Source of the DNA: Mycobacterium sp. | Lineage (GTDB): Bacteria; Actinomycetota; Actinomycetes; Mycobacteriales; Mycobacteriaceae | Direction: 5' to 3' | Assembly (NCBI GenBank): GCA_020438865.1 | Contig: JAGQTU010000015.1 | Location: 1-64,000, forward strand | DNA: 64,000 nt | Part shown: positions 8,853-18,035 of the stretch, one piece after another | How the letters are laid out: the number at the start of each line of letters is the position of its first letter | Position numbering within the stretch: position 1 is the first letter of the stretch | The notes under the pieces: model-generated | Seen by the model: the letters and a program-made list of their open reading frames with translations, nothing else | The model's database searches: none | What the model was told of the DNA's origin: nothing | Position numbers and translations under genes: made by a program

Positions 8853-11795
8853 ATGAGTAGTACAGAGCAGATCCGTCGGCCCTTCTTCGCGCGGACGGTG
8901 CGCAGGTTCGGCTCGCTGATCATTGTTGCCTGGTTGGCAGTGATCTTGCTGGCAACCCTGTCATCCGTCGACTGGAGTTGGAAGTCGGCGATCCCGGCTC
9001 TGGAGCACGTCGCGGAGAAGAACTCCGTTTCACTCATTCCCAACGATGCGCCGGCGGGCATCGCAATGAAGCGCATGGGCAAGCTGTTCGGCGAATCCGA
9101 CTCGGACAGTTCCGCGATGATCGTCCTGGAGGGGCAGCAGCCGCTGGGCGACGATGCGCGGGAGTACTACGCCAAACTGGTCCAGGACCTCAGAAGCGAC
9201 AAGCAGCATGTAGAGCATGTGCAGGACCTCTGGGGCGACCGACTGACGTCGTCGAGCGTGCAGAGCACCGATGGCAAGGCCGCGTACGTGCAGATCAACC
9301 TGGCCGGCAACCAGGGCACGCCGTTAGGCGAAGCTTCGGTGGCCGCGGTCCGAAAGATCGTGGAACGCACACCGCCGCCGCCCGGCGTCCAGGCGTATGT
9401 GACGGGCCAGGCTCCGCTCGCATCGGATATGCAGCACAGCGGAAACAAATCCATCCTGAAGATCACCGCGGTCACCGTCGTGATCATCTTCACGATGCTG
9501 CTGCTGGTCTACCGCTCGGTGATCACGGTCATCCTGTTGCTGATCATGGTGGGTGTCGAGTTAGCCGCCGCCCGCGGGATCGTCGCATTTCTCGGCGCCA
9601 ATAACCTCCTCGTGTTGTCGACCTTCGCCGTCAACATGCTGATATTCCTCGCCATCGCGGCCGGAACCGACTACGGGATCTTCTTCTTCGGTCGATACCA
9701 GGAGGCGCGTCAGACGGGGGAGGACCGTGAGACGGCGTACTACAGCATGTATCGGGGCGTCACTCCCGTGGTTGCCGCCTCAGGTCTGACTATCGCCGGG
9801 GCGATCTTCTGCCTGCATTTCACCCGTCTGCCTTACTTCCATACCATGGGCCTTCCGGCGGCGATCGGCATGGTCGCGGCGGTAGCCGTCGCGGTGACAT
9901 TGGTGCCCGCCGGAGTCGCTGTGGCGAGCCGGTTCGGGCTCTTGGAACCCAAGCGCAAGTTGAACGCGGGCCGCTGGCGCGGTATTGGGACGGCGATCGT
10001 TCGTTGGCCGGTGCCCATCCTGGTCGCGTCGTTGGCCGTGGCCCTCGTGGGTTTGCTCGCGCTCCCGGGCTACAAAGCCAGTTACAACGACCGGGCATAC
10101 ATTTCCGGCGTCATTCCCGCCAACGTAGGATTCGCGGCGGCCGAGCGCCATTTCTCTCAGTCGCGTTTGTTGCCCGACATTCTCCTGGTGGAATCGGATC
10201 ACGATATGCGAAATCCCGCCGATTTCATCGTCTTGAACAAGATCGCCAAGGCCGTCTTCAAGGTTCCCGGCGTTTCCCGGGTGCAGGGCATAACCCGGCC
10301 TGAGGGCACTCCGATTGCGCACACGTCGATACCGTTCATGATCAGCCTGCAGACCGCCGGCCAAGACCAGTTCATCCACTACATGCGACTCCGTGCTGAC
10401 GACATGCTGAAGCAGGCCGACGATATGGCAAAGATGATCAGCATCTCCCAGCGTATGTACGAACTCATGGCGGAGATGGCGGCCCTCAACCACGACATGA
10501 CAATGAAGACGCACGAGATGTACGACATCACAAGCGAATTGCGGGACTGGTTCGCCGTCTTCGATGATTTCCTACGGCCGGTCCGCAATTATCTCTACTG
10601 GGAACCGCACTGCTACAACATTCCGGTCTGTTACGCGCTGCGGGCCATTTTCGACGCGCTGGATGGCATCGACCTCGTGAACGACAAGGTCGCGGTCCTC
10701 CTCAAGTACATGGATGAGTTGGACACACTCTTGCCTCAGATGGTTGCGATCCTGCCGAAGCAGATCGTATTCCAAAAGAAAATGCGCATGATGATCCTCA
10801 AGCAGCACAGCACCATGGTGGGCATCCTGGGCAAGGAGGACGGCGCGACCAACACTGCCACCCTGATGGCACAGGCTTTCGACGCCTCCAAGAATGACGA
10901 TACGTTCTACCTGCCCCCGGAAGTCTTCGACAACCCAGACTTCAAGCGCGCGATGAATTCCTTCATCTCACCGGACGGAAAGTCGGCTCGATTCATCATT
11001 TCCCACAATGGCGATCCGGCAACGAAGGAGGGCATAGCGCGGATCGAGCGCGTGCGGACGGCGGCCGAGGAGGCGCTGAAGGGGACGCCGCTGGTGAATG
11101 CCAAGGTTTATCTGGCCGGCGCCGCGTCGACCGCGAAGGACTGGCGTGACGGCTCCACATACGATCTCTGGATCGCGGGGGTCGCTGCATTGTGTCTCAT
11201 CTTCATCATCATGCTCATCATCACGCGCAGCTTGATCGCGGCGTTGGTGATCGTGGGCACGGTGGCACTTTCGTTGGGCGCATCGTTCGGGCTCTCGGTG
11301 CTGCTCTGGCAGTACATCCTAGGCATCCAGCTGCACTGGATGGTGCTGGCGATGTCCGTGATCGTTCTCTTGGCTGTCGGGTCGGACTACAACCTGCTGC
11401 TGGTCTCCCGGATGAAGGAAGAAATCGGCGCCGGGATCAACACCGGTTTGATCCGTGCCATGGGCGGTACCGGCAAGGTGGTGACGACGGCCGGTTTGGT
11501 GTTCGCGGCGACCATGGCTTCGATGGTGGTGAGCGATCTGCGAATCATCGGTCAGATCGGTACCACCATCGGCTTGGGTCTGTTGTTCGACACCGTGATC
11601 GTGCGTTCGTTCATGACCCCGTCGATCGCCGCGGTGTTCGGACGGTGGTTCTGGTGGCCGCAGCGGATTCGGCCGCGGCCCGCTAGCTTCCTGCTGCGGC
11701 CCTACGGGACGCGTCTGCAGGTGCGTACGTTGCTAGAAGGCGAGAATCGTCCCGAGGACTCCACGGCGGCCACGGAGGTTGCCAGACCGCTATAA
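8853..11795 (+). CDS. mmpL4b: MmpL (RND superfamily) GPL transporter, second copy
   Basis: This 980-residue paralogue of the preceding gene has the same domain order. It carries [12 protein letters not shown] near residue 270, [15 protein letters not shown] near 843, and a periplasmic helical hairpin with CYNIPVC. The two share long identical stretches such as the [20 protein letters not shown] region. The start ATG 8853 lies eight bases after the mmpL4a stop, so the three genes form one operon. A longer frame from 8742 would overlap mmpL4a and adds residues unlike the family. The C-terminal tail after the last membrane helix ([15 protein letters not shown]) is conserved between the copies. 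Its expected role is GPL transfer across the inner membrane, coupled to assembly on the cytosolic side. Confidence 0.9.
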   Translation: MSSTEQIRRPFFARTVRRFGSLIIVAWLAVILLATLSSVDWSWKSAIPALEHVAEKNSVSLIPNDAPAGIAMKRMGKLFGESDSDSSAMIVLEGQQPLGDDAREYYAKLVQDLRSDKQHVEHVQDLWGDRLTSSSVQSTDGKAAYVQINLAGNQGTPLGEASVAAVRKIVERTPPPPGVQAYVTGQAPLASDMQHSGNKSILKITAVTVVIIFTMLLLVYRSVITVILLLIMVGVELAAARGIVAFLGANNLLVLSTFAVNMLIFLAIAAGTDYGIFFFGRYQEARQTGEDRETAYYSMYRGVTPVVAASGLTIAGAIFCLHFTRLPYFHTMGLPAAIGMVAAVAVAVTLVPAGVAVASRFGLLEPKRKLNAGRWRGIGTAIVRWPVPILVASLAVALVGLLALPGYKASYNDRAYISGVIPANVGFAAAERHFSQSRLLPDILLVESDHDMRNPADFIVLNKIAKAVFKVPGVSRVQGITRPEGTPIAHTSIPFMISLQTAGQDQFIHYMRLRADDMLKQADDMAKMISISQRMYELMAEMAALNHDMTMKTHEMYDITSELRDWFAVFDDFLRPVRNYLYWEPHCYNIPVCYALRAIFDALDGIDLVNDKVAVLLKYMDELDTLLPQMVAILPKQIVFQKKMRMMILKQHSTMVGILGKEDGATNTATLMAQAFDASKNDDTFYLPPEVFDNPDFKRAMNSFISPDGKSARFIISHNGDPATKEGIARIERVRTAAEEALKGTPLVNAKVYLAGAASTAKDWRDGSTYDLWIAGVAALCLIFIIMLIITRSLIAALVIVGTVALSLGASFGLSVLLWQYILGIQLHWMVLAMSVIVLLAVGSDYNLLLVSRMKEEIGAGINTGLIRAMGGTGKVVTTAGLVFAATMASMVVSDLRIIGQIGTTIGLGLLFDTVIVRSFMTPSIAAVFGRWFWWPQRIRPRPASFLLRPYGTRLQVRTLLEGENRPEDSTAATEVARPL

Positions 11796-11975
11796 GGGGC
11801 CGCGTCCGGCGTCTGGGGAACCCCTTTACTAACTCCAAAGGCTCGGAGAGGCCGCCACCTCGGTTCAGCGTGAAAGAGTGTGAAAGCAGTTCCGCTGGCG
11901 TGAGCTCGGACATGCCCGCCGATCTGCAAACCCTCGCCGTCCGGAGCAGGCCCCTCCCACCGATCTGTGCCCGCA

Positions 11976-12007
11976 AGCCCGCGTACATCACGGTACGGGC
12001 GGGGTTT
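11976..12007 (+). terminator. Possible terminator of the mmpS4-mmpL4 operon
   Basis: A GC-rich imperfect stem (GTAC pairing with GTAC, extended by GC pairs around a two-base bulge) runs into GGGGTTTT. It is about 180 bases after the mmpL4b stop. The stem is imperfect, so support is moderate to weak. Confidence 0.3.
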
Positions 12008-12127
12008 TGTCCGTTGCGCGTCGCCCGCCCGGCCAAGCCTGGCGCACCCCAGAACAGGCCCGGGTGGTCGAGAGCGGCGGACCTCCGCCGGCCTCGACCA
12101 CCCGGATCATCAGATCTCCTCGGCTGT

Positions 12128-12168
12128 CGTCGTCAGTTCAGGTGATCTAGATCACATAACTGACGACG
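12128..12168. promoter_or_regulatory. Nested inverted repeat with CRP-like core GTGA-N6-TCAC
   Basis: The outer arms CGTCGTCAGTT (12128-12138) and AACTGACGACG (12158-12168) are perfect complements. Between them GTGATCTAGATCAC (12142-12155) is a perfect 14-bp palindrome that fits the CRP/FNR-type half-sites GTGA and TCAC with a six-base spacer. The element starts 30 bases beyond the stop of the minus-strand gene 12198-12536. It could be a bidirectional terminator hairpin, a regulator site, or both. Confidence 0.55.
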
Positions 12169-12197
12169 TCTGTTCAACCGCGATGGTTCCGCGGGAA

Positions 12198-12536
12198 TCA
12201 GTACTTCACGCAGCTGGTCATCATCTGCGTGAACACCGGCAGTGCCTCATCGGCGCCAGGGTTGTTCTTGACCGCATTGAGCATGCTCACTCGCTGGTCC
12301 GGAGTCGACGCCATGAACTGCCGCAGGAACTGCAAGTTCGGCGGTGAGGCGTCCAGGTAGCTGGCAGCCATTGGGTTCTCTGCGTGCACAGCCTTCATTG
12401 CCTGATCGAAAGTGCAGGTCGTGTTGACCATCGGACCAATATCGGGCTGAGCCGAAGCGAATCCTGCGCCAGCGGTCAACGCCAACGCTGAACCGCCAAC
12501 TGCAACGGCAAGGCTGGTCAGCCACCGATTTCTCAT
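12198..12536 (-). CDS. Small secreted haemophore-like protein
   Basis: The 112-residue product has a clear signal peptide (LAVAVGGSALALTAGAGFASA, cleaved near residue 29). The mature all-helical domain has two Cys (NTTCTFDQAM and MTSCVKY at the extreme C-terminus). The pattern NTTC-FDQAMKAVHAENP, LDASPPNLQFLRQFM, NNPGADEALPVF is that of the mycobacterial haem-binding (Rv0203-like) haemophore family, recognised from memory. Many family members have unproven haem binding. The start ATG 12536 follows an AGGAGGG site about five bases upstream. It is transcribed away from the glycosyltransferase gene at 12972 and may simply sit at the edge of the locus. Confidence 0.75.
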   Translation of the reverse strand: MRNRWLTSLAVAVGGSALALTAGAGFASAQPDIGPMVNTTCTFDQAMKAVHAENPMAASYLDASPPNLQFLRQFMASTPDQRVSMLNAVKNNPGADEALPVFTQMMTSCVKY

Positions 12537-12971
12537 GTGTCCCTCCTGGAACTTTCTGCGTCAACTCTGGTTACCGAGTTCGAACCCGGGCCTGGATCCT
12601 TCGTACATCTGGTGTGAACCGCCGCCAATCGTCAGCGAAAGTCGCACGAAGATGTCCTGACTACATCCGCCCGCGTCCCCACAACGTTACACGGACTTCG
12701 GGCAAGGCATCGCGGCCGAGGTGATGAGCACGATGCCGCCCGGCGTTTGCTGGTCGCTCCGCAAGCGGTACGCCCAGCGTGTCCCCCATGTTCTCCACCA
12801 GCCTTCGGCCGCGGAATGGTCAAACTGTCCAGATTGGGCCGGTGAATTCCCCTCGGCATGGTTGCTGGGCCGACTCGTTGTACGATAAATGCCTTGAGTT
12901 TGGACGTAGTGTCGGCGAAGCCAACTGCTCCATGGCTCATGCCGCACCGCTGACACACGGGGGATGGGTTT
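12537..12971. other. Divergent promoter region
   Basis: This 435-base gap lies between the haemophore-like gene (minus) and the first GT1 gene (plus). Open frames on the minus strand here look like non-coding shadows. TGTACGAT near 12879-12886 resembles an extended -10 reading rightward, about 85 bases before GTG 12972. I see no repeat or RNA gene. Confidence 0.4.
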
Positions 12972-14330
12972 GTGATAATTGCACTGGCGTGCAGTGGAAC
13001 ACGAGGCGATTGCGAACCTTCGGTTGCCGTTGGTCGTGAACTGCTGCGCAGAGGGCACGAGGTGCGTATCGCCATTCCGCCGAATCTCGTCGAGTTTGCC
13101 GAGTCGGCCGGCCTCAAGGCTGTGGCGTACGGCCCGAATGCTGACGAGTTGTGGGACGCCGACTTCTTTCGGAACTTCTCGAAGAACTTCGTGCGCAAGT
13201 TCTGGACGATTCGCGAGCCGATCAAGGTACTCCAGGAACTCTGGCAGCCGGTTTTCCGGTACTGGGGGGATATGAGTAGGACCTTGACCCCGATGGCCGA
13301 AGGCGCCGACGTGCTATGCGCAGGTCTGTTCTTTCAAGGGGTCGCGGTGAACGTCGCTGAGTATTACGACATTCCGTTCGCGACCCTGGACTACTTCCCG
13401 ATTCGACGCAACAGCAAGGTTGCCCCGAAGTTCATCCCCGGCACCTTGTTCCAGTGGGGCCTGAAGGTGTACGAGTGGTTCGGCGTCCAGATGAACAGCA
13501 AGCCCGAAAACGAACAGCGCCGTTCGCTCGGTCTCCCAAAGACCAGGAAACTTACCTCTACCCGACTGGCTGAACTGGGGACGCTGCAACTTCAGACCTA
13601 CGACGAGTTGGTGTTCCCCGGGCTCAAAGAAGAATGGGCGCGATATCGGGACACCCGGCCATTCGTCGGAACACTGTCGATGGGCCTCGACACCGAAATC
13701 GATGACGAGGTTGCGTCGTGGATCGCCGCGGGGACACCGCCGATCTGCTTCGGCTTCGGCTCGATGCCCCTGGAGTCGGCCGCCGATACCGTCACCATGA
13801 TCGGTGAGGCCTGCGCGCAGCTCGGGGAGCGCGCCCTCATCTGCTCGGGGTGGACCAACTACGGTGACGGCCCGCAGTTCGACCACGTCAAGGTGGTCGG
13901 CCCGGTGAACTACGAGAAGATCTTTCCGGGCTGCCGTGCGGTCGTCCATCACGGTGGCTCCGGCACCACGGCGGCGGCCCTGCGCGCCGGGGTCCCTTCG
14001 CTGATCCTCTGGATGGCTGGCGATCAGCCGTTCTGGGGCGCCCAGCTGCGTCGGCTCAAAGTGGGCACGGCCCGGAAGTTCATCTCTACCACTTCGGAAA
14101 CACTGGTCTCTGATCTGCGCCAGATCTGCGCTCCGGACTACGTGGCGCGGGCTCGCGAACTGGGCGCACGAATGATCCCGCGCGCCGAGAGCGTCACCCG
14201 CGCTGCCGACCTGCTCGAGGAGTTCGCCCGATCGCGGGCGACCGCTGGTGGAATCAGCCCAGCCGGTAATGTCCGGGCGTTGACAGATCGAGGTTCGGCG
14301 AAAAACGGCTTGCGCCAGCGCCTCGCCTGA
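12972..14330 (+). CDS. GT1-family glycosyltransferase (GPL core sugar transfer)
   Basis: This 452-residue enzyme of the UDP-glycosyltransferase/sterol glucosyltransferase type (GT1, GT-B fold) is homologous to the GPL Gtf proteins. The N-terminal acceptor domain opens IIALACSGTRGDCEPSVAVGRELLRRGHEV. The C-terminal donor domain has ICFGFGSMP and the nucleotide-sugar motif VHHGGSGTTAAALRAGVP near residue 325. It transfers a deoxysugar from dTDP- or NDP-sugar to the lipopeptide at Thr or alaninol; which one cannot be told. It is the only plus-strand copy of the four paralogues and carries about 30 extra C-terminal residues. The start is GTG 12972 with a weak GGGGGA site upstream. Confidence 0.88.
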   Translation: MIIALACSGTRGDCEPSVAVGRELLRRGHEVRIAIPPNLVEFAESAGLKAVAYGPNADELWDADFFRNFSKNFVRKFWTIREPIKVLQELWQPVFRYWGDMSRTLTPMAEGADVLCAGLFFQGVAVNVAEYYDIPFATLDYFPIRRNSKVAPKFIPGTLFQWGLKVYEWFGVQMNSKPENEQRRSLGLPKTRKLTSTRLAELGTLQLQTYDELVFPGLKEEWARYRDTRPFVGTLSMGLDTEIDDEVASWIAAGTPPICFGFGSMPLESAADTVTMIGEACAQLGERALICSGWTNYGDGPQFDHVKVVGPVNYEKIFPGCRAVVHHGGSGTTAAALRAGVPSLILWMAGDQPFWGAQLRRLKVGTARKFISTTSETLVSDLRQICAPDYVARARELGARMIPRAESVTRAADLLEEFARSRATAGGISPAGNVRALTDRGSAKNGLRQRLA

Positions 14331-14399
14331 ACGTCGGTTGCCCGGCCGAGGGAGCCCTTCGATCAACCACTGCAACGCGCCTTTGGCTGCGCGGGAGCA

Positions 14400-15494
14400 C
14401 TAGCGGTGCCCAATCTGCCCTAGACCGGTGATCTCCAGGCTGACCGACTTTCGCGGGCCCGAGGTGGCGAGCAGGAACAACATGTCGCCGACCGGGGCGC
14501 CGAACCAGAACCTCCAGAACGGTCTGCGATAGAAGGCGGAAGCGAAGCGCCCCTCGCCGACCAGCCAATACAGCGGAATGCCGACCGTGTAGTAGAGCGC
14601 GCGTTTCCAGGCCGCCGGAATCATCTCGGTGTTCATCTCCATGACCTCGAGTCCCCAGGCCCGATACCGCCACTGCAGGCCATAGCGTTTCTGAAACTCG
14701 TAAAACGCCTTGATCTCGCCGTTGGTGACCAGGTACTCGTCGAAGACCAGGATGGACCCCTCGATGAAATGCTCCTTGCAGGTCTCCAGCGCGTGCAGGC
14801 AGCTCTCATAGGTGTCGAGATCCATGTGGAAGAGCCGGATTGGCGCGGTCGGGTGCTCGGCCAGGAACGGCGCCAGGGTGTCATACGTGCTGCCCTTGAT
14901 GAACTGCACCCTTCGGCCGAGTGCGGCCGGAAGCCCGTCCTCGAATGTCACACCGGTATCGCGAATGAACATCTGCGCGACGGGGTCTGAGATGGCGAAG
15001 GACCCCTGCTTGATCACCTGATCCTCCAGCTGCCAGTCTTCGACGAGTCCCTCGAAGGTGTCGAAACCGTACACGCGCCGGCCGGAAGCGTCGGAGATCA
15101 GGCGCGTCGACCAGCCGATCCATACGCCCAGATCCAGCAGCAGTTCGTCGTCGGTGTCGCTGCGCGGATCCGGCAGTCGCGACGCCTCCCACAACAGGGG
15201 GTGGCCGGGGATCTTGAGTTTGCGAAGGTCCGCAAGCGTGCTCGTGATGAACTCGCGATACTCGTCGTCGTAGGTCGTGATATCCCGGGCGTAGAGGTGC
15301 GGCACATAGCGGTCGCGGCCCCGATAGATGAGGCGTCCGACCAGGAGCACCAACACCAGGACGCCGATGACGATGGCAACCACCGGCCAGAAATAACATG
15401 CAACGGCGATGGCGAGTGCGGCAAGAACGAGGAGCGCGCGCCATATGCGATGCACCGTGCTGCGCTCAACCGCTCGCCTGTCGACCATAGCCAT
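14400..15494 (-). CDS. TylF/MycF-type O-methyltransferase with N-terminal membrane anchor
   Basis: The 364-residue protein joins two short hydrophobic helices (residues about 18-60, ALLVLAALAIAVACYFWPVVAIVIGVLVLVLLVG) to a macrocin O-methyltransferase (TylF) domain. The domain shows DLGVWIGWSTRLI (AdoMet site), VYGFDTFEGL, FHMDLDTYESC and LVFDEY, whose acidic residues would bind the divalent metal. TylF enzymes methylate sugar hydroxyls; GPL rhamnose methyltransferases belong to this family. The anchor is unusual for soluble Rmt enzymes and would hold the enzyme at the membrane where the GPL is decorated. It is convergent with the GT1 gene upstream. ATG is at 15488 or GTG/ATG at 15494; the annotated start is the longest. 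Confidence 0.8.
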   Translation of the reverse strand: MAMVDRRAVERSTVHRIWRALLVLAALAIAVACYFWPVVAIVIGVLVLVLLVGRLIYRGRDRYVPHLYARDITTYDDEYREFITSTLADLRKLKIPGHPLLWEASRLPDPRSDTDDELLLDLGVWIGWSTRLISDASGRRVYGFDTFEGLVEDWQLEDQVIKQGSFAISDPVAQMFIRDTGVTFEDGLPAALGRRVQFIKGSTYDTLAPFLAEHPTAPIRLFHMDLDTYESCLHALETCKEHFIEGSILVFDEYLVTNGEIKAFYEFQKRYGLQWRYRAWGLEVMEMNTEMIPAAWKRALYYTVGIPLYWLVGEGRFASAFYRRPFWRFWFGAPVGDMLFLLATSGPRKSVSLEITGLGQIGHR

Positions 15495-15587
15495 TCATCA
15501 ACCTCGACTTCTCGACCAACTACGGAAGTTTTCTCGGCCAATTGAAGCACGGTGACACCACGCTCCCGGCGACCTCGAGCCAAATTG

Positions 15588-16712
15588 CTAACTTCTGGAA
15601 TTCGCTGCCGATGGCGGCACCGTTGTGTGATCACTTGGCGTAACGGAGTTTTCGAGCTGCACGCCGATCCATTCGATCAATGCCGCCAAGCCGTCGTCGA
15701 CCGCCCACTTCGGACGCCAGTCGAGTTCTGTGTTCGCGAGTTCGATATCGCAACTCGCGGCCCGAATGTCGCCGTCGCGGAATTTAGGCACGATGATGGG
15801 GTCCGGGGCGTCGAAGATGGCCGCGATCTTCGTCGCGAGTTCGAGGATGGTGGTCCCGGCTCCCGATCCGATGTCGACGCAGCGTGGCCCGGTGGCCGGA
15901 TTCTCGATCGCGGCGAACAGCGCGTCGACGACATCGTCGATGTAGACCAGATCGCGCACGATCTGCCCGTCCTCGAACACCTCCGACGAGCGCTGTTCGC
16001 GGGCGGCGCGGGCGAAGAACGGAACCACCCCGGTGTAGGGGTTGGTCAGGGACTGGCCCGGCCCGTAGACGTTCTGCAGGCGCAGCACGCTGAGCTGGGC
16101 ATCATGAGCGGCGCTCCAGGCGGCCAACAGGTGCTCCTGGGCGAGCTTGGTGGCGCCGTAGATGTTCGTGGGCCGGGGTTCGGTGCGGGCTGCGCTACTG
16201 GGAAGCGGAACCGCGCGCTCACCCGCCGGGCCCCGAGGATCCCACTGGCCCGCGACGAGCTGGGCGTGGCTGCGGGGCGGCGGGTAGAAGATCTCATCGC
16301 CGTATCGCCAGGCGCCCTCGCCGTAGACCGCCCGCGACGAGGCCAGCACGAACTGGTCGGGCACCAGGCCGGCCCGGCTCAGCGCGTCCAGCATCTGGGT
16401 GGTGCCCAGGACGTTGACCGAGCCGTGCCGGGACGCCTCCGACAGCGACTGCGCTGTTCCCGTCTCGGCGGCCAGATGGACGATCTGGGACGGTGTGAAC
16501 AGCCGCAGCACCGCATCCCAGTCGGGCGCGTGGGTGACATCTCCGGTGAACAACCGTACCGACGGCGGCAACGTGATCGCGCGGCCTTTCGCGTGCACCT
16601 GGGGATGCAGGATGTCCATCACCGCGACGTCGTAGCCGGCATTGACGAGTCGGCGCGACAAGGCGGACCCAATGAATCCTGCGCCACCGGTTATGAGCAC
16701 GGAATGTGGCAA
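15588..16712 (-). CDS. NAD-dependent sugar epimerase/dehydratase, extended SDR
   Basis: The 374-residue extended SDR has TGGAGFIGS at residues 8-16, VHLAAETGTAQS, and the catalytic Tyr-Lys pair in NIYGATK (near 184). The Ser of ASSRAVYGEG provides the third catalytic residue. It acts on nucleotide sugars (dTDP-glucose dehydratase/UDP-galactose epimerase group). In GPL loci an epimerase of this group is thought to make the 6-deoxytalose precursor by C4 epimerisation of dTDP-rhamnose, which would suit its place among core glycosyltransferases. That assignment is inference. No rmlA or rmlB is present, so dTDP-rhamnose must come from elsewhere. Confidence 0.82.
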   Translation of the reverse strand: MPHSVLITGGAGFIGSALSRRLVNAGYDVAVMDILHPQVHAKGRAITLPPSVRLFTGDVTHAPDWDAVLRLFTPSQIVHLAAETGTAQSLSEASRHGSVNVLGTTQMLDALSRAGLVPDQFVLASSRAVYGEGAWRYGDEIFYPPPRSHAQLVAGQWDPRGPAGERAVPLPSSAARTEPRPTNIYGATKLAQEHLLAAWSAAHDAQLSVLRLQNVYGPGQSLTNPYTGVVPFFARAAREQRSSEVFEDGQIVRDLVYIDDVVDALFAAIENPATGPRCVDIGSGAGTTILELATKIAAIFDAPDPIIVPKFRDGDIRAASCDIELANTELDWRPKWAVDDGLAALIEWIGVQLENSVTPSDHTTVPPSAANSRS

Positions 16713-16937
16713 CGGCCGCGCCTCCTGTCTGGTTTGCAGAGCAAAGTCGAGTTCCGGGACACCATGTTGCCAGACGGCTTACTGGGGGCTGCTCACGCCC
16801 TGCCAGAATGGCGATAACCAGCGAAGGTGTCGGTAATGGACAGGGTGAACGCTCCCAGCTAAGGTGTTGCTGCGCGCCACACGAGACTTTGCTCCGGTGG
16901 CACGCCGATTTGGTATTTGGCGACGCAGGGGGATTTG

Positions 16938-18005
16938 ATGAGTTTGGCCGACGCGTTCAATCCGCAGCGCAACGCATTGAACGTCTGGCGGTTGATACTG
17001 GCCGCCGAGGTCATCCTGTGGCATTCGTTCCTGGCCACCGGCCGCACGCCCCTGATTCCCCACGCCGCGATGCAGTTGACGTGGTCGGTAGGCGTCGACG
17101 GATTCTTCGCGATCTCCGGATTCCTGATCACCCGTAGTTGGGTGCAGCGCCCTAAGGCGCGGGACTACCTGGCCGCCCGCGCGCTGCGGATCCTGCCCGG
17201 ACTGTGGGTGTGCCTGATCGTCACGGCCTTCGTGATCGCCCCGATCGGCGTTGCCGTCCAGGGCGGTTCTCCGAAGAGTTTGCTGTTCTCGACCGGCCCG
17301 ATCAGCTACGTACTGAGCAATTTCTTCGTGCTGTATGTGCAGCAGGGCATCAACGGCACCCCGGCCGGTGTCCCGGTGGCCACCAGTTGGAACGGTTCGT
17401 TGTGGTCGCTGTTCTTCGAGTTGTTGTGCTATCTGACCGTCCTGGTTCTCGGCCTGATCGGGGTGGTGAAGTATCGCTGGGTTTCCGTCGTCCTGCTGCT
17501 CGGAGCGACCGCCCTGGCCTTCCTGTTCGGTCCACTCGCCGCTCCCGGGGCGGGGGTGTGGTCGTTTCCCCAGATCGTGGCCCGGGCCGCGATCATGTTC
17601 GCGGCCGGCGCCGTGCTCTTCCAATGGCGCGACAAGATTCCGGCAAATTGGTGGCTGGTCGCCCTCTGCGCCGCGATCGTGATCGGCGCCGGCATCCTGC
17701 TTCCGGACTATCGGATCGTCGCCGCCCTGCCGCTGGCGTATGCCGTGGTGGTGTCGGGCATCCTGGTCAGCGGTCCGAACCTGCGCAATGACTTCTCCTA
17801 CGGCATGTACATCTACGCGTTTCCCGTCCAGCAGGTGCTGGTCATGGCGGGACTGGTGTCGCTGGCACCGTTGCTGTTCTTCGGGGTGTCGACCATCGCG
17901 ACCTTCCCGTTGGCGGCGGCCAGCTGGTTCCTCATCGAGAGACGAGCCATGCGGCTCAAGCACCGCATCCGTGGCGAGGAGCCGCTTCCGGCCACCTCGA
18001 CCTGA
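16938..18005 (+). CDS. atf: Acyltransferase-3 family membrane O-acetyltransferase
   Basis: The 355-residue protein has about ten membrane helices. It opens with the family signature NALNVWRLILAAEVILWHS, whose His is essential in the family, followed by SVGVDGFFAISGFLITRSW. Members O-acylate carbohydrates at the membrane. Atf proteins acetylate the 6-deoxytalose of GPLs in M. smegmatis and M. abscessus, which fits this context. ATG 16938 has an AGGGGGA site close upstream; the alternative TTG at 16917 lacks one. It is divergent from the epimerase gene. Confidence 0.85.
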   Translation: MSLADAFNPQRNALNVWRLILAAEVILWHSFLATGRTPLIPHAAMQLTWSVGVDGFFAISGFLITRSWVQRPKARDYLAARALRILPGLWVCLIVTAFVIAPIGVAVQGGSPKSLLFSTGPISYVLSNFFVLYVQQGINGTPAGVPVATSWNGSLWSLFFELLCYLTVLVLGLIGVVKYRWVSVVLLLGATALAFLFGPLAAPGAGVWSFPQIVARAAIMFAAGAVLFQWRDKIPANWWLVALCAAIVIGAGILLPDYRIVAALPLAYAVVVSGILVSGPNLRNDFSYGMYIYAFPVQQVLVMAGLVSLAPLLFFGVSTIATFPLAAASWFLIERRAMRLKHRIRGEEPLPATST

Positions 18006-18035
18006 GTTGACCGGGCGGGTTGGGCCGCCGGCTCG

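Larger units (their letters stand above)
11796..12197. other. Intergenic region after the mmpL operon
   Basis: This region of about 400 bases lies between mmpL4b and the convergent haemophore-like gene and has no supported gene. It holds a GC-rich hairpin followed by TTTT (about 11976-12007) and the nested inverted repeat at 12128-12168. Confidence 0.55.

Noticed and set aside
12632..13225. Minus-strand frames before and over the first GT1 gene, suspected pseudogene
   Set aside because: I could not match any part to a family, and most of it overlaps the real glycosyltransferase start region.
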